Part shown: positions 46,801 to 56,097 of the stretch, piece after piece
Numbering within the stretch: position 1 is the stretch's first letter
Layout: each line of letters begins with the position of its first letter
Position numbers and translations under genes: made by a program
Source of the DNA: Trissonchulus latispiculum
Taxonomy: Eukaryota > Nematoda > Enoplea > Enoplida > Ironidae
DNA: 64,000 bases
Direction: 5' to 3'
Assembly (NCBI GenBank): GCA_030248195.1
Contig: JASAND010011169.1
Location: 53,341-117,340 of the forward strand
The notes under the pieces: generated by a model
Seen by the model: the letters and a program-made list of their open reading frames with translations, nothing else
Told to the model about the DNA's origin: nothing
Databases searched by the model: none

Positions 46801-49800
46801 AGCTCGCTTAGGGCTTTCATTTGGTACCAAATTTGACCACTTTTGAAAAATTTTATTTTTGACCCAAAATCGCCTAAGTCCACACCCCACCCCACCACAG
46901 CACTCTACAGCCACTTTGAGCATGCAGTTCTATGACAAAAGTTGCTCAGCTCGCTTAGGGCTTTCATTTGGTACCAAATTTGACCACTTTTGAAAATTTT
47001 CATTTTCGACCCAAAATCGCCTAAGTCCCCACCCCACCCCACCACAGCTCTCTACAGCCACTTTGAGCATGCAGTTCTATGACAAAAGTTGCTCAGCTCG
47101 CTTAGTGCTTTCATTTGGTACCAAATTTGACCACTTTTGAAAAATTTTATTTTTGACCCAAAATCGCCTAAGTCCACACCCCACCCCACCACAGCACTCT
47201 ACAGCCACTTTGAGCATGCAGTTCTATGACAAAAGTTGCTCAGCTCGCTTAGCGCTTTCATTTGATACCAAATTTGACCACTTTTGAAAATTTTCATTTT
47301 CGACCCAAAATCGCCTAAGTCCCCACCCCACCCCACCACAGCTCTCTACAGCCACTTTGAGCATGCAGTTCTATGACAAAAGTTGCTCAGCTCGCTTAGT
47401 GCTTTCATTTGGTACCAAATTTGACCACTTTTGAAAATTTTCATTTTTGACCACATGACCTCCCACCTACATGACCCTCCAGATGGCAAAGTGGAACCAG
47501 CACAGCAAGATGGGTGGGTCCGACGGCAAAAGAGATGCCAGGAATGAGCTGGGCGCACCAGAAAACCCCTATAGACAAAGTTTTGAGAGGCTAAGTACAG
47601 TCCTACATGGTATTCCTGGAAGTCGGTACTGACCGGACCCTCCAGACGGCAATTTGGAACCAGCCCAGCAAGATGGGTGGGTTGGACGGCAAAACGGAGA
47701 CCGGAAATGAGCTGGGCGCACCAGAAAACCCCTATAGACAAAGTTTTGAGAGGCCAAGTAAAGCCTACTATGTACCTCCCGGAAGTGGTTACCGACCTGA
47801 CCCCTGAGACGGTCAAGTGGAACCCAGGGCTGTTGCGCGGCCTTCCTCAGAAAAAAGGAATAAAAAAAGGAATTTTGAAACAGAAAAAAAGGAAAAAAAA
47901 AGGAATTTTCCCGATGAAAACTGACAAAAATAACAAATTTTAAAGGCTATTTTCTGGCTACTACGCTAACGCATTACTATTATTTTTGCTTTAAAAATTT
48001 ATTCAGATCGGATAGATTCGACGAAGCCGAGCGATTGACATTGACATTGATATTGACTCTGAAAATGGCTCCTGAAATTTGTACTGCCGCCTGTAAACTT
48101 TTATGCATATAAACACACAGACTTATGGTAGGCAGGGACTAGACAGTGGTGACTTTCTAGATTTTTATGATAAGCTGGAAAATTTTCAGATTTTTATGAT
48201 AAGTTGGAATTTGGAAAAATTAAGTGCTGGAAAATGTTCGAAAATTCCAAAATTTTTTGAGAAATAAATGGTCCAGATTCAAGTAACGGAATGCCTGGCA
48301 CTTCAAGAGCAACACTTAAGCTATGTTCTTCTACTATAAGTAGTGTCTAGAGATGCGCCGGGGCCGCCACTACCGGAGCCGGGCCGGGGCCTGGAAATTG
48401 AGGGTCTAAATAAAAAATTTTCAAAAATTCTTTAAACCCTAGGTGGGAGGGTAGTCGATAAAATTGAGAAAAGAGAAAGAGAACTAAAACTGAAATAGCA
48501 GAAACGAAATCTCAACGATAAAACGAGAAGTTTAGATAATATTCGAAATTTTCTGCAAAGTCAATTAAAACTCCACTTTTCCAGCCAAATAGATCAAAAT
48601 ACAAAACGTAAACCCAAAACAAGTTATTATTAAATATACGTCAAAAATATAAAACCAACTTTGAAATTAAAATGCATGCGATCACATCCCGGCGAAGCCG
48701 GAAATTTTTGAAAAAAATGTGGGCAAAACGTGAATTTTGCTTAAAAAGTTTATAAATTCCTAGACTTTTTGAAGTCAGCCAGAAAAAAAAGGAAATAAAA
48801 GGAATTTTGGGCGAAAAAAAAGGAAATAAAAGGAAGGTCTCGAAAAAAAAGGAAAAAAAAGGAAAAAAAGGAACCGCAACAGGCCTGGGAACCAGCCCAG
48901 CAAATTGGGTGAATCGGGCAGCAAAACTGATGGCGGGAATGGATTCTCCGTCCCCAAAAACGTTTATATGCACGATTTGAAAAGTCTATCTTGAAAAATA
49001 AGCGAAAAAACTAAGTTCAAAGTCGGACCCAACATTCACCAACTTTGGCGGGCCACTGTGGCGCTGTGGCGCAACATATCAAAAATCCGACTTCAAACGT
49101 CATAATCCGGATATATGTCCTTATCAACCATATATAACTTGTCTGGTTTGTATTTGCACAAAGAGCTGGAAAGAAGCTAATCCCAGGCATACTTTTGGCC
49201 ATTTCGACGTTCTGAGCCGACTTTGTGGCGCCACTGTGGCGCTGCGGCGCACTGTGGCGCGGCGGCGACCACATATATCGAAAGTCAGTAACCTATATAT
49301 ATTGATGATATACCACAATAGGTGTCATCCCTTCGCTACATTCTGTGAAAGAGGCTACAAAATGGTGACATACGAGGGTAAAACGGAGACACCGGAAAAA
49401 AAAACATCGCCGGCATAACTGCCGGCGGGTGTAACTTTTTAACGGTAAGTGCTACGGGGATGAAATTTTCCAATTATACTAAACTCGACACGGACTTTCT
49501 TTTGCGCACAAAATTTGCGCAGGATCTGCGCAGCCTCTGCGCAGCGCCTCTGAAGGCTGTCATTGGGGCGTTTTGACTCATATTATAGGGGTCGCTACCG
49601 CGACCCCTATGATAAATATAAATAGGTATATATATCCTTTAAATTCCGGTTGAAGAAGTAAAGACAAAAGTTTCATGGGCACGTGACGTTATTTGGTACA
49701 GCAAATATTGGTGGATGGTTCCATGTCAAAAGTTGCTCAGCTCACTTAGGGCTTTCATTTGATACCAAATTTGACCACTTTTGAAAAATTTTATTTTTGA

Positions 49801-52800
49801 CCCAAAATCGCCTAAGTCTCCACCCCACCCCACCACAGCACTCTACAGCCACTTTGAGCATGCAGTTCTATGACAAAAGTTGCTCAGCTCGCTTAGGGCT
49901 TTCATTTGGTACCAAATTTGACCACTTTTGAAAACTTTCATTTTTGACCGAAAATCGCCTAAGTCCCCACCCCACCCCACCACAGCACTCTACAGCCACT
50001 TTGAGCATGCAGTTCTATGACAAAAGTTGCTCAGCTCGCTTAGGGCTTTCATTTGGTACCAAATTTGACCACTTTTGAAAACTTTCATTTTTGACCGAAA
50101 ATCGCCTAAGTCCCCCCCCCCCCCCACCACAGCACTCTACAGCAACTTTGAGCATGCAGTTCTATGACAAAAGTTGCTCAGCTCACTGGGGCTTTCATTT
50201 GGTACCAAATTTGACCACTTTTGAAAACTTTCATTTTTGACCGAAAATCGCCTAAGTCCCCACCCCACCCCACCACAGCACTCTACAGCAACTTTGAGCA
50301 TGCAGTTCTATGACAAAAGTTGCTCAGCTCGCTTAGGGCTTTCATTTGGTACCAAATTTGAACACTTTTGAAAAATTTTATTTTCGACCACTTGACCCCT
50401 CACCCGACTGACCCTTCAAACGGCAAAGTGGAACCAGCCCAGCAAAATAGGTACGTCGGACGGCAAAACGGATACCGGGAATGAGCTGGGCACACCAGAA
50501 AACCCCTATAGACAAAGTTTTGAGAGGCCAGGTAGAGCCTACTATGGACCTCGAGGAAGCGGTTTCCGACAAGACCCTCCAGACGGCAAAGTGGAACCAG
50601 CACAGCAAGATGGATGAGTCCTACGGCAAAAAGGACACCGGGAATGAGCTGGGCGCACCAGAAAACCCCTATAGACAAAGTTTTGAGAGGCCAGGTAAAG
50701 CCTACTATGGACCTCCAGGAAGCGGTTTCCGACTTGACCCTCCCGACGGCAAAGTGGAACCAGCCCAGCAAGATGGGTGGGTCTGACGGTAAAACTGACT
50801 GCGGGAATCGATTCTCCGTGCCAGAAAACCATTGTATGGAAGATTTGAGCGTTCAAAGTTAAATAGATAGCGAGAAATTTCGATTTTTCATTTTTCGAAT
50901 TTTCGCCATCTTTGACGGGCCACTGTGGTCGCTAGGGAAGTGATAGAGAAACGCAACCTGGACCGTTAGTTAGTTCAATATATGTAATTTCTGAATATAA
51001 AAAGAAATCAGCTCCAGCTCGTAACGTTCGACCTGAGCGACGACCACAAGAATGGTCACTTTTCGCTATGAGCCGACTTTGCGGCGCCACTGCGGCGCTG
51101 TGGCGAAGCTGCGGCGCAAAAAAAGTTGTGATTCTTAAATTCTTTAGAGGGTACTACTAGACCCCATAGCCCTTTAGGTTGGCCCACCGCTGCAGATCAC
51201 GTGAAAGCGGCGAACATTATGTACAATACAACCATCAAATAGGAGAAACCGGAAAAAAAACATCGCCGCCATAACCGGTCCGGGGCGCAACTTTTTAACG
51301 GTAAGTGATACGGGGCTGAAACTTCACAGACATACTAAACTCGATGTGCTCTACAATTTGCGCATGAAATCTGCGCAGGATCTGCGCAGGATTTTGCGCA
51401 GCTTCTGCGCAGCTTATTTTACACTGTCTCCAGCCACTTTTCACACATATTATAGGGGTCGCTGCCGCGACCCCTATGATATATATGAATACACATACCT
51501 GAAACTTTTTGAATTTTAATTCCTCTGTGACGATTATTTTTCTGAACCCACAGTTTTCCTGGATTCTCACGAGCCTAAAAGTACGTATCACCCGCGTAAT
51601 ACTGACACACAACTACAAGACTAGCAGAGGAAAAATTAAAAATCAACACTAGTTATTGCCATTATACATTTAACTTACTGGCGAGTTCACTGGTAGCGTA
51701 AGTGGTGCTAAACCACCGAGACTACAGACAATGGTGCAACCCCAACATTCTAACAAAAGCAATTACGTGTATGTTTACATTTCTCCGAATTAAAATGTTA
51801 CGTTACTTCGTTTAAAAATAACGTTAAACAACAATTAACAAAAGACGTCAACGACGAAAGCCTTTGCACATCAGTTTCTTGTACTATCTATCAAAAACGA
51901 GTCCTTGCTGTTTGCTATCAAAGACTGACAGAATGACAGAATAGTTCATAATCAACTTAAGTTAAGTTCAAGTTAAGTCATAATTAAGTAAGCGTACAGG
52001 GTATCTCAATACGAAGTTAAATTTTTTGCAAAGCTCGATAACTCCGTGAACTTAGCGAAATCGTTCGCTGGCTAATTTGAGGGGTCATCTCTATATCCAC
52101 CAAAATCGAAAGAAAATTTTTGAAACTATACAGTACCCTGCACGAAAAGGGTAACAGTTGACGAAATCGTCATGTTGGCGATACTATGCGACATTCGTGA
52201 ACATTGGCGAAAAGGGCGAACTGGTTTACGAAAATCGTCAACTTGACGATTCCGCCAACTGTTATAACCCTTTTCGTGCAGGATACTGTAAAAAACCAAA
52301 ATCTAATAATTTTATCGGAAACCGCAAAGAACGATTGCCTGGTGATGGGACGGTGTGTGCAATGTTTCTGTTCTATGCTGAGGCCACAGAAATTAACTAT
52401 TCAGGATGGAGAGTAGAAATTGCCCTGCGTTGGTTTTTCGAACCTGATGGTGATTTCATAGTCCCAGTAAACGCACGTCGACGCCTCCAAACGTGACATC
52501 ACTCCCTGGTGCGATGCTACCACTGGAAGCGTCGACGCGCGTAGACGTGCGTCGACGCGCGTCAACGCGCCCATTTGTAGCGTGCCAGTTTACGCGCATC
52601 GACGCGCGCTGATGCGCGCAATATGATAGTGACGTTTGTAGACGCGCGTAGGCGCGCGTCAACGCGCGTACGCCTGCGTTCGCGACTATGAAGGCACCTT
52701 AACTTTTGCTACAGTGGTCACAGAGTCACGCTTTTTATACCATTCGACGCAGAATCTCAGCTCTTTCCAACGGTGGGTGTCCCAACGCGCAGCGAGCTCT

Positions 52801-53651
52801 GCAGGAAAAGCTAGGCACCAGCAAACATGGAAGTCGAACGTCAACATGTGCCAAAGAGACACGCGTCGAAGGCGCGCGCGGCGGCCGCGCGCAACTGCCC
52901 CATCACCGCTATACAGGTGCTTAAAAGAATGAAGGGTTAGTGAGATACGATCGTCTAAATTTTTCACCTCAATTACTATTGAAAAGTGTTCCAGTACCCT
53001 GCACGAGAAGGGTAACCGTTGACGAAATCATCAAGTTGGCGATACTTCGTGTGTGAATTGCGACATTAGTGAGCATTGGCGAAAATGGCTAACTGGTTTA
53101 CGCTAATCGTCAACTTGACGATTCCGTCAACGGTTACCCTTCTCGTGCAGGGTACTGTATATTAGGCATAACTTCAGACGCCAGACGCAGGATAAGCTGC
53201 CTTCGCGATGTTCGTTAAATGGTCGCTTGTAACAGTCGCTAAAATCTACACGAACTTGGAACAAATTAGGAGAACTTCGCTAAACCTTGGGAAACTTCGG
53301 AAAACCAGCAACCATTGACTCTAAATTAGATTTCAAGAATTTTCTGTCAATTTAATGGCGATGGAGAAAACCCTCAAATTAGTTAGCTATTTCGCGAAGT
53401 TAGCTAAATTTTTCGCGAACTTTTGTAAATATATAGTTTTGTTTTGAGCTGTACTGTCGACTTGAGTTAAGGTAAACAGAACAAAATAGATAATCAAGGA
53501 ACGTACAACTGCTAAGAAAGGTTTGCTTCTCTGCTGGCAGCTGAAAAGCAGGCGGAATACCAAACAGCCGTGTTGTGGCCAGATTAACCTTGCTCGTATA
53601 GTAGCCAGAGCTCAGGCATATGGTTAACCTAAAAACCCAAAAACTATATAC

Positions 53652-53719
<68 letters not shown>

Positions 53720-55412
53720 CAACGTAACATACGAAAAAGACATGATGGCAAGAATAAGTATATACGTAGTCTACAAAAACATCGTTAGTAAGAAGACTGA
53801 CTAAGTGTACAAGACACAGCAACTTCATCCACAACAGGGCTATTTAGGGATTTTTTCCGGGGTGGAGGCTTCCCGGGGGGACAGGGTATTTTTAGGGTTT
53901 TTTTCCGGGGGCTTCCTGGGGGGGGGCCGGGCACGGGGGGGAAGATTTTTTGCAAAAATGAGCCAAAAATGGATGATGGGCCCAAAATTGGTATTTTTGG
54001 GTATTGTTAATGTAGAAACGCAAAATTTTGAAAAATGCCAGGCTTTAAGCAGAAAATAGAGTTTTACAAAAACTCTTCGGCGAAGCCGGAAAATTAAAAT
54101 TTCCATTTCCCTATTTCGGCAAAAATTTAGGCCCCCAAAAAACCCGGGGGGAAAACAGATCCCGGGAGGGGCAATTTCTGGGGAACGGCATTTTCGGGAA
54201 GGAAGGCAAATTTCTGAAAGCCCCCCCCATGTAAAAATACCCTGCACAAAAGGATATACTAGGTTATAACCGGATTGGATAGAAAGAAACTAAGTTGCGC
54301 GTACATTTTGTTACCAAACCGTAACCAAACGGAGGGATGGGATCCCCCGCAAAAGACGCAGTCAATTAAACTGCATACATAAAAATGCGTAGATATATAG
54401 ATAACCTTTTGATGAGGTTTTAAGGACCGCAAAATTGGCTTCATATCCTCCTCCAAAAAGGGATAATCATGATACCACAAAACATTCCAGTCTGATTCAG
54501 CATTGCCGCGAGAGAAGCCAAGCAAACTGAAGATTTCAAATACATGATTTAGATATCCAGTTTCCAACTAAAACACACAAGTCAAAACTGTCCACAGCAA
54601 CTGCATAATATGGCACTTAGTCGTTATTTTTGTATTAAATATCATAATATATATAATATCTGACTGTTTTATCCCAGGCAGAAATTTCTGTGGGGGGAAG
54701 GATGCTGGGGGGGCGGACCCCTCCCAGGTCTGTTAAAATTATAAGGTTAAAATAGCTAAAAATTCTAAACATGTAAATAAGAAAAATCCGGCGAAGCCGG
54801 AAAAATTTTTGAAAATTTACCCTCAAAACCCTGTTCTTTCTGTTGACTTCTGGAAAAAGCCAGTCTGACACAATCATCAATCGCATACGTATATAACTCT
54901 GACTTGCAAATAATTCTAGCAGTGTGACATGAAGAAATTACAAGGTAAAGAAATGGTATTACACATTTGAATTTTACAGCTTGTATACTACAAAACCGTG
55001 AGGACGTAATTTTCGAGAGGAGATATTTCTGTTGACAGTCAAACACGTATATACGTATTATATATAAATAACCTCTAAACCTCTGTCTCTTTATTTTCAA
55101 CCTCTGGGTATATCAAACGTTCACACTCTGAATTTTTATGCATGCAAAAAAGAAACCACACAAATAGATATCAACTAATAATACATATACGTATACATTT
55201 TTCCCTTTGACCCAAACCACGGGTTTTTCACAACCGTGACTAGCTTCAACTATAGGGACAGGAGCCGGACGATCATGAATTTGGGCAAAATGCTGCTGCT
55301 GAAGGCGACGCAGCTCATAGACGTTAAGAGCCGTTAGCAATATTCCAACCAGCAGCACCCCAATCACTACATATATCATTCTGGGAGGACGATGAAGCCA
55401 TTTCGGTTCCAT
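34757..55412 (-). CDS. membrane-anchored tubulin-tyrosine-ligase-like protein (TTLL-15 type), whole gene
   Basis: TTLL enzymes use ATP to ligate amino acids onto tubulin or other targets. Fifteen coding exons sum to 1569 nt (522 residues plus stop) if exon 4 has the length seen in the right-arm copy. Residues 13-30 (IYVVIGVLLVGILLTALN) are a signal anchor, unusual for the family and like nematode TTLL-15, implying a lumenal or extracellular catalytic domain. ATP-grasp/TTL signatures in order: LWVQKNNRHRGIKI, FIQEYVAKPLLVDGHKFDIG, RFDFVLDEDLNVYLMEANMS. The C-terminus has a cysteine cluster. Introns are crowded with transposable elements. Substrate is unknown. In this assembly exon 3 has a frameshift and exon 4 lacks one base; their inverted copies near 60.6 and 62.6 kb do not. 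Confidence 0.92.
35092..35205 (-). CDS. TTLL gene exon 14
   Basis: 114 nt encoding KCMVCHRCMTDRTKLMLKDS and YTEHLNRRNTRRTLP. Donor TTG|GTTAGT; an earlier GT would drop four codons. Confidence 0.88.
35376..35681. mobile_element. 306-bp hAT-like MITE with perfect 8-bp target duplication
   Basis: GCTATTGG stands at 35368-35375 and 35682-35689. The ends CAGGCCCGCACCC and GGGTGCGGCCTTT are inverted repeats. G/C runs lie near both ends. Sits in the TTLL intron between exons 13 and 14. Confidence 0.8.
35808..35904 (-). CDS. TTLL gene exon 13
   Basis: 97 nt encoding SENEASILVSDRDLMVYGEL and CNSTSCFGCSGF, start of the C-terminal cysteine-rich region. Confidence 0.88.
36081..36199 (-). CDS. TTLL gene exon 12
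   Basis: 119 nt encoding ANMSPNLSSAHFLPNALLYQ and QVLFNLLSVVGIAA. The E-x-N of MEANMSP completes the catalytic site across the junction. Confidence 0.93.
36710..36776 (-). CDS. TTLL gene exon 11
   Basis: 67 nt encoding NFFELSRFDFVLDEDLNVYL and ME, the acidic metal-binding segment of the ATP-grasp fold. Confidence 0.93.
37048..37410. mobile_element. MITE with TGGCATTTTTTAG ends
   Basis: Exact inverted ends TGGCATTTTTTAG / CTAAAAAAATGCCA (one extra A), with internal G-rich blocks. A relative in the opposite orientation lies at 33185-33490. In TTLL intron 10. Confidence 0.6.
37459..37570 (-). CDS. TTLL gene exon 10
   Basis: 112 nt encoding KDPAMVWVNIRRTVREVIAS and the helix ending SSYQHNG. 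Donor GCCG|GTAATT. Confidence 0.92.
37738..38088. mobile_element. GC-run-ended MITE-like repeat
   Basis: The left ACACGGGGTCCGATTTTGGG and right CCCCCCCCAATTCCACGT are imperfect inverted ends. The interior repeats GGGTCTACC-type words. In TTLL intron 9. Confidence 0.45.
38181..38250 (-). CDS. TTLL gene exon 9
   Basis: 70 nt encoding VPSLKKLYVDSNLTFKETLN plus AYL. The donor TTAC|GTAGTC is chosen because it gives R-K across the junction. Confidence 0.88.
38271..38640. repeat. foldback built from an 8-bp TCCGTTTG minisatellite
   Basis: The left half repeats TCCGTTTG with variants, punctuated by GGTTCATACCTA. The right half is its inverse (CGGACAAACGGACAA punctuated by GGTATGAATC). Adjacent to TTLL exon 9. 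Confidence 0.65.
38985..41002 (+). mobile_element. Helentron/DINE-1-like element, copy C (most complete)
   Basis: Head with ACAAGTAACAAAAATGCTCC and ATAATATGTGTGTG. Six or more 147-bp monomers follow (atgcag/atacag marks at 39272, 39418, 39565, 39712, 39859, 40006). Then come the AACCAGCCCAGCAA subunits, the GCGGCGC-rich segment, the TGCGCAGG repeats, and CACACATATTATAGGGATCG with the terminal GCGACCCCTAT. No protein; presumed mobilised in trans. Confidence 0.82.
41003..41789. other. TTLL intron sequence, nothing recognised
   Basis: AT-rich intron 8 sequence after the Helentron-like copy C; no element ends or coding frames supported. Confidence 0.4.
41790..41874 (-). CDS. TTLL gene exon 8
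   Basis: 85 nt encoding RFCPKLYHPFDPADLDKYVV and GDDYLPTWE. Donor GAG|GTATGC. Confidence 0.93.
42158..42430 (-). other. GC-richer block with a 90-codon open frame, unassigned
   Basis: Embedded in very AT-rich intron sequence next to an AATT repeat. The peptide (VMEVKGKCNPRRILLPLSES) is not known to me. It lacks TTL features and good splice sites. Possibly a SINE or retroelement fragment. Confidence 0.3.
42562..42645 (-). CDS. TTLL gene exon 7
   Basis: 84 nt encoding HKFDIGIYVMITSISPLRVY and IYEGEALL, the strongest TTLL signature. Confidence 0.95.
43116..43185 (-). CDS. TTLL gene exon 6
   Basis: 70 nt encoding ELDLEQENSFIQEYVAKPLL and VDG, the conserved 'VQ-Y--PLL-DG' block. Confidence 0.92.
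43276..44451 (+). mobile_element. retroposon with (AAAT)n tail and perfect 12-bp target duplication
   Basis: TCTAATTTTGCT occurs at 43264-43275 and 44452-44463. The right end is a run of AAAT units, so the element is in plus orientation and was inserted by target-primed reverse transcription. The interior is GC-richer than the intron and encodes nothing I recognise; a tRNA-like A box (TGGCTCAATGGTTAG, minus strand) lies near 43470. A small element is nested at 43783-44193. Confidence 0.8.
43783..44193. mobile_element. nested MITE in the retroposon
   Basis: Ends GGGTTTGCTTTAG and CTAAAGCAAACCC(A) are perfect inverted repeats; a G run lies at about 43930. Confidence 0.55.
44655..44701 (-). CDS. 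TTLL gene exon 5
   Basis: 47 nt encoding VAPPVVKDDKNFVLR. Acceptor TTTGTATCAG, donor AGAG|GTAGGA. Confidence 0.75.
44969..45780. mobile_element. foldback element with about 215-bp arms inside copy D
   Basis: AAGAAATAAAAATGCTCC at the left is mirrored by GGAGCATTTTTATTTCTT at the right. The arms 44969-45180 and 45565-45780 read as almost identical, so the same 60-codon frame appears in both. The middle (45.2-45.56 kb) is single-copy with no coding signal. Confidence 0.75.
45880..47450 (+). repeat. 147-bp satellite array, eleven monomers
   Basis: The base A of GAGCATGCA recurs at 45894, 46041, 46188, 46335, 46482, 46628, 46775, 46922, 47069, 47216 and 47363: nine steps of 147 and one of 146. 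Each monomer has CTATGACAAAAGTTGCTCAG, GGGCTTTCATTTGGTACCAA and a CCCCACCCCACCACAGC block. Confidence 0.92.
47826..48886. mobile_element. hAT-like repeat, uninterrupted copy (empty site for two insertions)
   Basis: Ends AGGGCTGTTGCGCGGCC and AACCGCAACAGGCCT. It shares its full length with the pieces of 25515-32932 except for an extra 237 bp at 48280-48516, which begins CAAGTAACGG and contains TAGAGATGCGCCGGGGCC. Non-coding. It interrupts Helentron-like copy D; the flanks TGGAACCC and GGGAACCA are a loose duplication. Confidence 0.75.
49615..51480 (+). mobile_element. Helentron/DINE-1-like element, copy E (5' truncated, abuts copy D)
   Basis: It starts within the head (ATCCTTTAAATTCCGGTTGA) right after copy D and has four 147-bp monomers (marks at 49860, 50007, 50154, 50300). 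It ends with the hairpin ATAGGGGTCGCTGCC and its complement at 51452-51477, about 20 bp from TTLL exon 4. Confidence 0.78.
51499..51574 (-). CDS. TTLL gene exon 4 (HRGIKI)
   Basis: Encodes ARENPGKLWVQKNNRHRGIK and a few more residues; this is the lysine/NHRG-type ATP-binding segment of TTL proteins. At 76 nt it leaves the wrong phase for exon 5. The right-arm copy (62600-62676) has one more A and the right length. Confidence 0.88.
52131..52290. repeat. long hairpin repeat, copy 1
   Basis: CAGTACCCTGCACGAAAAGG and its inverse enclose GTTGACGAAATCGTC-type words; the whole 160 bp folds as one imperfect hairpin. Confidence 0.7.
52449..52698. mobile_element. CpG-dense MITE-like block
   Basis: The ends GGTGATTTCATAGTCCCAGT and GCGACTATGAAGGCACC are imperfect inverted repeats. 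The interior is an irregular series of GTCGACGCGCGT words, far richer in CpG than the surroundings. Mirrored at about 61495-61745 in the right arm. Confidence 0.6.
52992..53159. repeat. long hairpin repeat, copy 2
   Basis: Same family as 52131-52290, with GTACCCTGCACGAGAAGGGT at one end and its inverse at the other. The two hairpins may be the termini of one element of about 1.03 kb that encloses the CpG-dense block. Confidence 0.7.
53507..53628 (-). CDS. TTLL gene exon 3 (frameshifted as assembled)
   Basis: The copy here is 122 nt and breaks the frame between VNH and the SGYYTSKVNLATTRLF part (GCCTGAGCTCTGG) and again near its donor. The inverted copy at 60561-60680 is 120 nt and open throughout. 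Probably a sequence error rather than a real mutation. Confidence 0.8.
53650..53715. repeat. (TA)n microsatellite
   Basis: About 30 TA units in TTLL intron 2; the right-arm counterpart is at 60481-60536 with a different length. Confidence 0.95.
53838..54246. mobile_element. C/G-run hAT-like repeat
   Basis: The outer CAGGGCTATTTAGGG and ATAAAAATACCCTG-like ends pair imperfectly. The interior has long G runs and the TCGGCGAAGCCGGA hairpin. In TTLL intron 2; mirrored at about 59960-60365. Confidence 0.45.
54406..54567 (-). CDS. TTLL gene exon 2
   Basis: 54 codons starting LETGYLNHVFEIF and ending SLKPHQK; contains DWNVLWYHDYPF, typical of the start of the TTL domain. Donor AAG|GTTATC. Confidence 0.9.
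55197..55412 (-). CDS. TTLL gene exon 1 (signal anchor)
   Basis: 72 codons from MEPKWLHRPPRMIYVV to WVKGKN. An acceptor-like TTTTAG lies just upstream of the ATG, so a 5' UTR exon probably lies further out. Donor AAT|GTATAC. Confidence 0.9.
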
Positions 55413-55502
55413 TCAATCTAAAACACAACAAGACATCAGCCTGACAATTTTCCTACAACAAGAGGAGGCAGCATATATGTAAACAAGGGATGCACCGGGG
55501 CT

Positions 55503-55910
55503 CATAGTTTCCCTAGGGGGGGGGGGGGGGGGGTATCCCACCAAAATTTTCGACCAACTTTACCCTCCCCAGATTTTTTGACTATCCCTCCCCCACTTTT
55601 GGTAGCCCCCCCAGCACTTTTTGATGCCAAATAGTTAGCTAAATTTTGCTAAAAAATGGTCATTTTTTGAAAATTTTTTCTCAGATTTTGGATTAAAATC
55701 GGTTTAAAACGGTGTAAAAACGCCTGAAACGATAAAAACAAGCCTTGTTTTGACAAAAAAAGCGTTAAAATACAGAAAATTTTGCGTTTTTAGGCAATTT
55801 TTTGAGTTTTCTGAGGTCCGAATTTGGGGGGGTACTCCCCATCACATTTCGGGGGTCGACCACAAATTTTCGAAGTTTGCCCCCCAACCAAAATTTCCAG
55901 GGAAACTATG
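55503..55910. mobile_element. 408-bp MITE with perfect 8-bp target duplication
   Basis: CCGGGGCT at 55495-55502 and 55911-55918. Ends CATAGTTTCCCT and AGGGAAACTATG are exact inverted repeats. It is inserted in a CCGGGGC-rich hAT-like repeat related to the one near 48347. Confidence 0.85.
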
Positions 55911-56097
55911 CCGGGGCTGTCACTACCAGGGCCGGAGCCTTAAAGGCAGAAAGTAGCTCAATTTTTAAATAAAAATTATACCTTGTCACGACAATCGAAT
56001 AGAAGAAGAAGAGGTGGGCCCCTCATCGCACTGATAATGTATGTATATACGTACATACGAACACTTTATGAATTGCGTATGAGGGGGGCGGATACTC

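Larger units (their letters stand above)
44871..49614 (+). mobile_element. Helentron/DINE-1-like element, copy D, with two nested insertions
   Basis: Head at 44871, foldback insertion 44969-45780, array of eleven 147-bp monomers (45.88-47.45 kb), tail subunits to 47825, hAT-like insertion 47826-48886, remaining tail, and terminal hairpin ending near 49614. The array is the largest in the window. Confidence 0.78.

Noticed and set aside
52158..52967. Open frames of 90-110 codons on both strands around the CpG-dense block
   Set aside because: They run through hairpins and GTCGACG repeats, overlap each other in several frames and match no family; repeat-derived.
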